Assembly (NCBI GenBank): GCA_022984795.1
Contig: JALIHJ010000041.1
Location: 62,001-126,000, forward strand
DNA from: Fabrea salina
Taxonomy: Eukaryota; Ciliophora; Heterotrichea; Heterotrichida; Fabreidae
Direction: 5' to 3'
DNA length: 64,000 nt
Part shown: positions 1-9,748 of the stretch, in pieces
Layout of the letters: every line of letters begins with the position of its first letter
Numbering within the stretch: the first letter of the stretch is position 1
Program-made: the position numbers and the translations under genes
Notes under the pieces: model-generated
Databases searched by the model: none
Told to the model about the DNA's origin: nothing
What the model saw: the letters and a program-made list of their open reading frames with translations, nothing else

Positions 1-1944
1 CTACTCAAAGACTTTAGGAGAAGACTGGTTCACAGACTCGGAATCTAGCTTCTACTTCTCAATAGGGACCGAACACTCTTCTACTTTCAGCAACTTCTTC
101 ACTGGTTTCATCTGGGAAGTTAGAATCTACAACTCAGTCACCGACCTAGAAGATCTACTCCAAGACTCCAGCTGTGAAGGTTGCAACTTCTGCCCAGTAG
201 AAAACTCAAACAAGTGTCTATCTCTTTGCAGGATAGACCAGTTCTGGGATGGAGAGCAATGCATAGACTGCCTATCTGACTGTAAGTCCGGGTGTATCAA
301 CAACTCCACTTGCAGTTTGTGTGGAAACGACCTATGCCTAGAATGCACCTTTGAAGAGTGCACCGAGTATGTAGACAACGCATCAGTGGCCAACAGCACT
401 TGCGGGTGCGACCAAGGTTTCATTGAAGAGTACGGGTTCTGCAACAGAGGAACATTCTCTGCCAACCTCACCAGCAAAGACAACACTCTGACACTAGAAT
501 TCTCGGAGGACTTAGACCCTGAACTTAGCACTGAAGACTTTGAATTGACTTTGCAGAATGACACCATCAAGTTCGACTACAAACTAGAAACAACCACAAG
601 AACCCAATACAAGATCACCATGAACTTTAAGAACTACGTGCCTGACAAGGACCAGTGCTGCTCGAATTCAAAAAGGAGATAACTAGCCAAAACAACCACT
701 TACTAACAAACAAGACTCTGGAAGGAAAACTAGAGAAATACAAACCATCAATCTCAGTTATTGAAGAGTCGAGAAGCAGAACTCAAGAACCAGTAGGAAT
801 TACAGCGTTTATAGTGTGTGTCCTAGCATTGTTCAACTCCAACCCTTCAAACTTCTGGAGTCTCATGAACACTCTGGAGATCCTATCCTACATTCCATCA
901 ACTAACAACCAACTCACACCAACTCTTGTAGGATTCTTCGAAGGTTTGAACTTGCTGGATTCAATACCTGCTGGAATCAATGACTTAGTCAGGATAATCA
1001 CTGGAGAAGAGTCCAGTTTCCTGACTAAGTACCTGGCCAAAGACTCAAAACTGTTCCTGTTGAACGCTGGAGTGAGTATACTGATAATGGGTGTACTGCT
1101 ACTGCTATGGCCTATAGTCTGGGCAGTATCTAAGATCGTCTACTTCAAGAAACCACTTGGAAAACTTTTGGCAGAGTACAAGTTCAACGTATTCACTAGG
1201 TACTGGATCCAGTGCTACTTGGACTTGTCGATTGCAGGGTTCATCCAATTGGCTTCAGTACCCAACATACAAGTAGTAGGAGTCTTCAACTACACTTCTG
1301 CATGTTTGGTGATGGGACTCCTTGCAGCAACTCCAGGTGCTTTCTCTTGGTTCATGAAGGCCAAAAAGGAAGACATAGCTGCTGAAGAAGAAGGGTTCTA
1401 CCAGAAGTGGGGAGCACTGTTCCAAGAACTAAAGTGCGATGATAACCCACAAGCTGCCTTCTACTACTTCTTCACTCTGAAGAGGTTGGTGTTTGCAGCT
1501 AGTGTAGGAATACTAGGAAACCATCCCTACATTCAGGCAATTGTCAACTTAGCCTGCATAGTAGGGTTCCTAGTTGTTATTCTAAAAGTCAAACTCTACT
1601 TCAAGAAATCAACTCTAGTGATGCCAGCAGCAACAGAGATAGTGGTGAGTCTGGTGTTTCTATTGGTGATCTACTTTCTGCAGAGTGACTGGAGAGACCT
1701 GGACACCTACATAGAAGTATCAATCATATGCTTAGTGGCTGGAGTAAGTGGAGTCCAGTCACTGATACCTCTATTTGGGTTGATCACTAAGTGCTGTTGC
1801 AAAAGTCCCACTTCAGTAGCCAGAGTGATGTTCTTAGATGGAAACACTCGAGGAGAAATTAACCGAACAGAAGAGAACATTAATACTTTTGTGAGTACGA
1901 AGCAGAGGCCTAGACGGCTTACAACAATTCCAATAAATAAATAA
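1..1944 (+). CDS. Cys-rich, LamG-like multi-pass membrane protein (5'-truncated by window edge)
   Basis: The reading frame is open from the window edge, so the N-terminus is missing. The visible part has the end of a LamG/ConA-like module (ending FFTGFIWEVRIYN), furin-like Cys clusters, a beta-rich stretch, and about eight hydrophobic segments (roughly 780-1790). It is clearly paralogous to the large minus-strand gene at 3313-8850, including the segment before the first membrane span. Around 653-655 the frame changes by one base: alignment to the paralog needs one missing nucleotide between codons for DKD and VLLEF, and no GT...AG intron fits. This may be a real frameshift, a pseudogene lesion or an assembly error. 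A 15-nt intron-like stretch at 1891-1905 keeps the frame, so it cannot be decided. Likely a surface receptor or channel-like protein; function unknown. Confidence 0.75.
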
Positions 1945-1958
1945 ATAAATACTTTTGT
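1882..1958. repeat. 15-bp direct repeat flanking an AATA tract
   Basis: The 15-mer AATACTTTTGTGAGT occurs at 1882-1896 and again at 1944-1958, 62 bases apart, with an (AATA)n run directly before the second copy. The second copy is in another frame and follows the TAA stop of the gene. It looks like a local duplication at the 3' end of the coding region. Confidence 0.7.
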
Positions 1959-2218
1959 GAGTCCAGTGAATAAAGACCACTTGCCAATTGAAACAGAAAT
2001 GCCGAGAAAAGAATAATTTAATGATAACTCAAATAAAAATGACTTGGAACAAGAAACCAATATTACTCTACTTAATCAACATATAGCAGTTTAATAATGC
2101 CATCTTGACTTTAACAACCACTGAGCAGCAGAAGTCTTGATTCATTCCTAAACAATCAAAGGCTCTCCAGTCGAGACACGCAAGTCAAAATGCTATCCAG
2201 TAGATCCTTTCCCGAAGC

Positions 2219-3250
2219 CTAACATAAAAATAAATCAACTGCTAACACAGCACTAGTATGGCCTTTCAGCACTTGAGTTTGCTCACCTTTAGTAAGATCC
2301 CAAACTCTAAGTAGATGGTCTTCACCGCCACCTCCAGACACTAAGTACTTACTATCACTTGATAAGCTGAGTGAAAGTACGGGTCCGGTGTGTTCTTCCA
2401 ATATCTGAGTAGTTTCTTTGGAAGCGAGACTCCACACTCTGATGGTTTTGTCTCTGCTTCCTGAAACTACATACTGCTCTGAAATAGCAACTGAGTAGAC
2501 CCAGTCACTATGTCCTTGAAGCACTTTGACTAGATCTCCAGAAACAAGACTCCAAACTCTAACAGTGCAGTCATCACTTCCAGAAACTATGTCTAGGTCA
2601 TTTCTAGAAAGGGCTACTGACCAGATAACACCACTATGGCCTTTGAGGACTCTAATCACTTCTCCAGTACTTAGACTCCACACTCTGACCGTAGAGTCAT
2701 AACTGCCTGATACAATGTATTGGTCCCTTCTAGAAATAGCCACTGACATAACAGGTCTACTATGGCCTCTAAGCACTAGATCAGTTTGCCCAGAAACTAG
2801 ACTCCACACTCTAAGCGTTTTGTCTGAACTTGCTGAAACCACATACTCAGCCTTACTAGAAATCACTACAGAGCATACCCAACAACTATGGCCCTTGAGT
2901 ACATGAGTTAATTGCCTAGTAGCTAGACTCCAGACTCTAATGATAGAGTCAACGCTACCAGAGACCAACATCTCTTGAGATACAGCTACTGATTTGACTC
3001 CAGAAGTATGGCCCTCTAGAACCAGGGTTTGCCTGAAAGTAGGTTTGTAGATTTCATAATGAAAAGAGGCTTCATAGAACCGCTTGTTGACTCTTGAAAT
3101 TCCAATCACTTCCTCAGGACTTAGGAACTTAAACACCTCCAGAATAGGTCTTAAGTTACCTACATTTCCAAAAGAGTATAATTTTTTGGAGCTACTCCAA
3201 ACTCTCACAGTCTTGTCGGTACTCCCGCTCACTATTAAGCTAGGTTCCAT
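2219..3250 (-). CDS. F-box/WD40 repeat protein
   Basis: 343 aa, intronless. A WD-like strand set (LIVSGSTDKTVRVWS) opens the protein at residues ~5-19. An F-box-like helix region follows at ~32-66 (LRPILEVFKFLSPEEVIGISRVN). Six full WD40 repeats with GH...VRVWS signatures come next, and the last repeat is only half present (GHTSAVLAVDL). The N-terminal strands probably close the last blade, giving a seven-bladed propeller. F-box/WD40 proteins usually present phosphorylated targets to SCF ubiquitin ligases; that role is inferred here. The stop is TAG. Its 3' end faces the 3' end of the preceding plus-strand gene. Confidence 0.85.
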   Translation of the reverse strand: MEPSLIVSGSTDKTVRVWSSSKKLYSFGNVGNLRPILEVFKFLSPEEVIGISRVNKRFYEASFHYEIYKPTFRQTLVLEGHTSGVKSVAVSQEMLVSGSVDSIIRVWSLATRQLTHVLKGHSCWVCSVVISSKAEYVVSASSDKTLRVWSLVSGQTDLVLRGHSRPVMSVAISRRDQYIVSGSYDSTVRVWSLSTGEVIRVLKGHSGVIWSVALSRNDLDIVSGSDDCTVRVWSLVSGDLVKVLQGHSDWVYSVAISEQYVVSGSRDKTIRVWSLASKETTQILEEHTGPVLSLSLSSDSKYLVSGGGGEDHLLRVWDLTKGEQTQVLKGHTSAVLAVDLFLC

Positions 3251-3312
3251 TTACATTAAAGATGGTTGAATGCTCTAAGAAAAGGTTTAATAACTTTTAA
3301 TAAGTACTTTAG

Positions 3313-6300
3313 TTAATCTAGTACTATTGACTTACGTACTTTGGCTTGGTTATTGGGACGTGCATAGATAGGATATTCCGAACTCAAAATCCAACCAGGA
3401 CTATGAAAAATATCCTGCTGGTTGCTAGTTCCCATAGTTGTAACTTCTTGAGAGATCTGAGGAGTTGTGTCCTTTTTAAAAAAACGATCGTAGATTTTGA
3501 ATCCCAAGTCCAAAAGCATACTTAAAGCCCTTGAGCAAGTCACTGCAAATGCTGAGCAGATAATTATAGTTTGGACTGTTTCTTCGTGCTCTAAGTCACT
3601 ATCTAAAAAGTAAATAACCGCTGCGAATATAAGAAAAGTGCCTAATTCTACGAACATGGAAACAATCTGCGTAATCTTGTTTTTATAAGGTCTCACTATA
3701 ATAACGAAACCCCCAAACAAAAACATCAGTCCACAGTTGACATAAGCCTGAAAGTAAGGGTAACTTCCTAGGAGTGTTAAACTCGCTGCAAACAAAAGTC
3801 TTTGTAAGGTGAAAAATACGTAGATAAAGCAAGCCTTAAAGTCATGCTTGTAGTTTACCTCGTAAAATAGAGTTCCATATTTGTTGTAAGTTTCTGAGTG
3901 TTCAGATATGGACTTTAGTTGGTCTTTTTGATAGTAGAAGAAAAGAACTATAGCTACTGGAGTAGCCACAAGGAGACTAACAGCAATGACTGCAGCAATT
4001 GTACTGCTAATAACTACTGGCTCAGTATTAGAGAATGAGGACAACTGAATAAAGCAAACTATTGCTAAGTCCTGGTAACCCTGAACCCAAAATCTAATGA
4101 ACAGAGTGAACTTGTATTTTCTCAGTAAGAACTCGGATGCTTTGTTAACCCATGAAGCTTTGCACTTTGAGAGCAGCCAGATAAACGGCCAAGCCACTAA
4201 AAGGGAACAGAATATCGTGATAGTTAGCCCAGCGTTGATCAGGAAAAGTTCAGATTTAAACCCGTAGTCATTAGAGTACTTTTCAGTGTTAGGACTTTGG
4301 CTGCTTTCAATCACAAGATTGAATAAGCTTGGAATGCCAACTGTAAGATTAAGCCCTTTGAAGAAGCCTCTTAAGGTAGGAGTGAGCGGGTTTTTGGAGA
4401 TCGAAAGGTAACTGAGCAACTGCATAGTGTTCAGCATAATCCAAAGTCCTGAAGGGTTGGAAGTGATCAGCGAAACACTTACTCCGCCTAATAAAGACCC
4501 ACCTGCTACTTGTTGGCCTGAGCTTTCAGCTTCTTTGCTGTAGATAGGAGTTTCGTCAGTTGATTTGACTTTGTAAAGTTGAGTGCTAATTTCGTTCGTA
4601 ACTAAGGTGTGGTTCAAACTACTCAGAATATCAGCACTGAATACTATCTGAACTACCTCTCCTTCTTGGACATATGAGTCAAAGGCAATGTCTATCTTGT
4701 ACTCAGCGAGACTAGACTCTTCTAAGGTGTAGCTAGCAGGATTGTTTTTAAGTAACAACTGAAAATCTTGCTTTTTAAGTGATGTTTTTAAGTCCTCTGA
4801 GAAACTTAAGTTCAACAAGTTATCAACTTGAGTTGTTAAGTTAGCTTGGAAAGTTAGGTCTGGGTCCACACAACCTTTGTCATTTTCAGAGTTGCAATTT
4901 TCACAAATGTAACCGTTCCAAAAGTGTTCTGCTGTGCAGATAGATAAGCACTCGTTAGAGTTTTCAATGGGACAGTGGTCACAGGTTTTGCAGTTCGAAG
5001 ACTGCACTAGAGTGCTAGGGTCTTTTTGAGCATTGTAAAGTTTAAGATCCCATAAAAACCCAGAAAAGAATTCACCGAAAGTGTTAGCCCCGTCCAAGGC
5101 AGCTCCAATTACTAGGTGGTAGTCACTTTGGAAGTCTTCTAGCCAATATTCTCCTAAGCTGATCGAATCTGTGCAGGTGTTGTTTACCTGAATAGTAACT
5201 TTGGGTTCAGAACTTACACTTGCTGAAACGGCTAAAAAGTTCCAGTCTCTATTTACGGAGCACTTGCTTTGAGGAGCATCGTACCCTGGAATATCTAGGT
5301 AAACTTTGACGTAGTCTGAGTCAATTCCAACTGAAATAGACTTAGTGTAGGGAGGAGTGCTTTTTTGTTTCGAAAAAATAGTTCCAGAAGTAGACGTTGG
5401 TTTGAACCAACTAGTCAAGGTGAACTCAGGTGATACCAACATTTTAGAACTGCAGTCTTGTCCACATTCATAATGCATGTAAGAGTCGTCAGTGAACAGG
5501 TAGCCTCTCCCTTGGGTTGGATAAGGGTCTCCTTGGGAAGGTTGGGGATAGAAAGAATCGTCACTGCCACTTGAAAAAGGAATCGAAGATCCAGACTCTG
5601 TCACAGTGTCTTCTATAGAGTGGGGCTGAAAGTTTAGCAGAAGGTCGTTTGATAACTCACAGACCCCGTTGTCAAGTGAGTAACCAGAAGGGCAGAAAGG
5701 AAGACACACTTTGCTGACTAAGTAGTAGTTAGCTGAGCATTGAATGCAGTTGTTGAATGCTGAGCTAGTGCAGGAATCGCATTTATCAGTGCATAAGTCA
5801 CAGGCTTCAGCAGCAGAGTTCCAATAATGCTTAGAATCACACTCACAGTCAGGAGGACCAGAAGCATTTTGGATGCAAACATCACAAGTAGAAATATTCT
5901 CGCAGGTTTTGCACTTTTGTTCAGAGCAAAGGTTGCAGGAGGAGTCGTTTCTGACGCAGCCAGTGACTTGGCAGTTTTGGTGGCAGGTCCCACACGAGCT
6001 TTTTTCTTCATCCCAGTACTCGTTTATCTTGCAGATTGACAAACACTGGTCTAAGTTGCCGCTTGGACAGTGAGTGCAGCCTCCAAACCCTGAGCACCCA
6101 GAAGACTGTAGCAAGCTAGAAGGGTCATAGTTTGAGTTGTAGATTCTGAACTCATACAAAAACCCATGGAAGTAGGCACCTATAGAGCCAGCCGACACAT
6201 ACTCAGCTCCAATGATTGAGATGTAGTTGCTATTGAGGTCTTGGAAGATGTTTGTCCCAGAGTCATGGACTGTAGGTGATTCATTGTTCAGAGAGACAGA

Positions 6301-8850
6301 AATCTTGTTTGCAGAGGATTCTACATAGGATCTAAAGACTAAGAAGCTTCATTGGTCAGTAGGTGCTGAGCCGCTTCCAACTTCAGTGTTGCCTGATGAA
6401 TTTAACTCCACTGCTATTTTTGGACCGTCTGTTCCTAGGTAAACTTTGATGTATTTTTTAGTATGGTCTGTAGCATCCTCTTTGGAAAACAAGACTCCTG
6501 GTTTTGAGTTAGGCATCACCCAGAAGACCAAAGTGAATTCCGGTGAAATGATTAATCCCGTGTTAACACTCATGTAAGAAGATACCCCATTGAAGTAGTA
6601 TCCTCTTGCTCCTGCAGCTATTGGGTCGGTTGGGCCATAGTCAGGGTAGAACCTGCTGTCTTCACCTGTATTTATAGGGATCGAACTGGCTTGGTCTTCT
6701 GGAGTGTCAGAAATAATACTTCCTAAGTTTAAGTGGAACATCAATACGTCTCCAGGTGTGGGTGTGCATACTTCTGAGTTATCTGTGAAGCTAGTGGGGC
6801 AGAAATTAATACACATTCCCTGCACTAAGTAGTAACTTGAGGAACAAGCTTCGCAATCGTTCATGTTTCCACCAGTGCAGCTATCACAATTGGCAGAGGT
6901 GCAAGCAGAACATTCTTGGTTGCTATCTGCAAAGTACTCAGCTATGCATTCACACACACCGTCTACATCTGCAGCATTAGTCTTGCAGGCCGAACACCCT
7001 GGTCCAAAACTACTGCACTCTGCACAAAGTTGGTCATCGCATAGGTTGCAATTGCCTGTCCTCACACAGCCCCCAGAGCAAGAGGCATCGCAGTTCTGGC
7101 AGCTACTTCCATCCCAGTATTGGTCATAGTTGCAGTTCCATAAACAGCCTCCAACGTTGGAGTCAGTGCATATGTCGTCATCAGTGTATACAGCGGTATC
7201 GACCTCTCGGATGATTTTTATCTTGTAGACAAATCCAGAGGCTGAGGAACCTCCTAACTTAATCTTTCCTTGTGCTTGAGGTCTGAATATTCTATCAGCA
7301 TCAGAGTCAGTTTCTTCTCCAGATGGGTTATAAACGTACCTCTTCAGAGTGGTTCCAGAAGCACTTGAAAACCCACATGTAAACACAGAATAGTGCCATT
7401 CTTCAGTAGTAAAAGTAAAGCCTAGAGTCTTATCGGCTTCATACACATTGTGATCTTCCAGTTTAAGTTTCAGTCCTGTTCCAGTGTCCAGGGATAAGTA
7501 ACTCCCTCTTTCTAAAAGGATTCCGTTTGTTTCTACTCTAAACCAGAGACTGATCGTAAAGTCGTAGTGAAAGTCGAAGTTGTTTGATGACTCAAGGAAT
7601 CTGTTGGAGTCTAAGTACATCCCTCTTTCCTTCATTGGTAGTGGGTCGTCAGCATCTCCAGTATTGAAAGGGAAGTAGGTACCTGCATTAGCTCCTGTTT
7701 GGAATTCAGTTGGACTAAAGCTTGTAAAGGTTTCTTCTAAGATGGCTCCAGTTACAGAACCGCAGGACCCGAAACCAGTAGGACAGTAACGCATGCATAT
7801 ACTGTTTAAGCGAATTCCACTGTCACAGGATGCGTCGTCTTGGCATTCCCAAGGATCAGTTTGGCATGTAGTGCACAAGTAGTCACAAGTTCCACATCTT
7901 AAGCTGCAGTCTGGAGGGTTGTAGGTAGTAGAAATTTCCTGGTCGTCGTTTTTGAATACCATTCTGTATAAGAAACCTGTAAACCCATATCCTATCGTCC
8001 AGTCCCCAGATGATCCGTCCCTAGACCATCTATTAGTGAGATCTAATGAATCTTGTTCTGAATCGTCCTTATAAGCTTTGAGAATAACAATGTTGTACTC
8101 AGAGCAAGTGTTTGTAGTACAAGACATACCCTCACCACAAACGACTGTACAAGGATTGGAACCATCACAATTTGCTCTGCAAGTAAATTCACCAGCGCCA
8201 TTGCTGCAAGTTTCTTCGCAAGGATTGCCACTGCCGTCACGACCTCTTATTCTCGTCGTCTTAAAAGCAATCTTTTTCCAGGTATTTAGATCCTGAGTTA
8301 CTTCTACCAGGCCTTCTACAGTGGTCCCAGAACTCGTCGTCGAGTCAACAAGCTGTATATAGTAAACTAATTTCCCATCCGAAGTGCACGCTACCCCTAA
8401 CTGAGTTTCATGCTCCACTAAGCTAGTACCACTAGTGCACGACTCAAGCCTCACCCAAAAGACTAGAATATGACTTAAGCCGTATATGTAATTGCAGCCC
8501 ACACAATTGAGTTTGTCTGATCCATCAAAATAGTAACCTTTTTGTGAGTCATGCTCTAAAGAGCCAACCTCAGTAAAGCTTCCGATAGATAGCATATATA
8601 ATTCAAGATCAAACACGGTTGTACTCGAACTACAGTCACACCAAGCGTCCCCTGATCCGCCAGAGCAGTCAGAATTACGACATTGTTTTGTGCAATGACT
8701 TGGACACTTTTTAGCGCAAGTTTCATCGTATTGGGGATATGATGGACCACTACAGCGAGTACAATGCCCACCTTCGTTGTGCATACAGTTAGGCACACCC
8801 GTTGTCAATAAGGCCCTATAAGCCATAAGAATCACTAGGAGCATTTTCAT
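3313..8850 (-). CDS. Giant Cys-rich/LamG-like multi-pass membrane protein with one in-frame TGA
   Basis: About 1845 aa if the single in-frame TGA (6349-6351) is read through. The start at 8850 gives a signal peptide (MKMLLVILMAYRALLTTG); an upstream in-frame ATG at 8904 is possible. Four LamG/pentraxin-like modules alternate with furin-like Cys-rich clusters, then a beta-rich region and about eight membrane segments (roughly 3490-4470). The order matches the gene at the left window edge. The TGA falls where the sibling modules have Trp (DLNTW, TEEWH, RDWNF), and the frame stays open for another 1012 codons. So it is either a UGA-Trp/readthrough gene or carries a nonsense mutation. Probably a surface receptor or channel-like protein; I do not recognise a named orthologue. 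Confidence 0.8.
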
Positions 8851-9425
8851 TTTTATTACGTTACAACAGCAAAGAAAACAAATCCTTATTCCGTTTAAAT
8901 TCAACTAAGACTGCATAGTATAGTGCTCAAACTAACTCAAGGTTCTTTTGTTGATCATTATTTCAGTTAAAGAGTGAAAAATCTTCATTGCTTCATCTTC
9001 AACTAAACACCAGAATAAAAGTGGCACAATCTTGGAATTCAACTTAAAAAGCTTTTTAGGGGTGAAAGGCCAAATTTAATCAAAAAAACTTTTATTTCAT
9101 GTAAATTTGAATTATCTCTCCCAGGCAATTTAATTATGCAGAACCTATCAGAAATATGGCTAATTAATTAGGATGTTAGCTTCCTAGGTCTTTGAGCCTT
9201 AAACAGTAGATGCCATTAGCTGCTTAGGGTATTTTAAACGCATTGAACTCTCCAGTTTATTACTTAATTAGTATTCTAATTATTTTCTCACAAAATAACT
9301 TTTATTAAATAATCATCTCCCACAGAACACTGAGTAAAAGGCCCAAAAGAATCAGACACAAACTAATTCAACCAATAACCAACTGAACACAAAGCGCCCA
9401 ACAGGTACTTTAAAATTTGAATAAC
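8851..9425. other. 575-bp intergenic region, nothing recognised
   Basis: Divergent spacer between the giant membrane protein gene (minus) and the small destruction-box gene (plus). It is AT-rich with several TTTAATTA-like runs. I see no tRNA, no convincing ORF and no repeat. It is the longest gap in the window and presumably holds both promoters. Confidence 0.6.
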
Positions 9426-9737
9426 ATGGCCGAAGGAACTCCCTACACTCCAAGATCAGTTTTAGGAGACATATCAAACAGAAGGATTTTCACCAGTGCT
9501 TTCAAAACGCCCCAAGTGACTGAAGAAGTTGAAGAAGTCAAAGGCTGCACTCTAGACCAGGGACTCTTGGAAACTCAGGACTTGCTATTGTGTGTTGAGC
9601 TTCCGATGAACATAGACATTCCAGAAGAAGCCACAACTTACTTAGAAGAAGTTCCTTTTGAAGTCCCAGAAGAAACGTTCCAAGACCCCTACTTAGACTT
9701 ACTTGAAGCTGAGATAGAGTGCTACTTAGAGCTATGA
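9426..9737 (+). CDS. Small acidic protein with a destruction-box-like motif
   Basis: 103 aa from the ATG at 9426. The N-terminus has a TPRSVLGDISNRR segment, which matches the RxxLxxIxN destruction box of mitotic APC/C substrates such as cyclins and securins. The rest is strongly acidic (runs of Glu and Asp) with no globular domain visible. Size, D-box and acidic tail would suit a securin, but nothing else proves it. It is the only gene here that appears to end in TGA (9735-9737). If UGA were sense, the frame would continue to a TAG at 9837-9839 and overlap the 3' end of CCDC146 on the other strand. Confidence 0.6.
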   Translation: MAEGTPYTPRSVLGDISNRRIFTSAFKTPQVTEEVEEVKGCTLDQGLLETQDLLLCVELPMNIDIPEEATTYLEEVPFEVPEETFQDPYLDLLEAEIECYLEL

Positions 9738-9748
9738 ATTACTAAAGG

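Noticed and set aside
1891-1905. 15-nt intron-like GTGAGTACGAAGCAG near the 3' end of the first gene
   Set aside because: It fits the consensus but is in frame without a stop, so presence or absence cannot be decided from sequence. Left as a possibility only.
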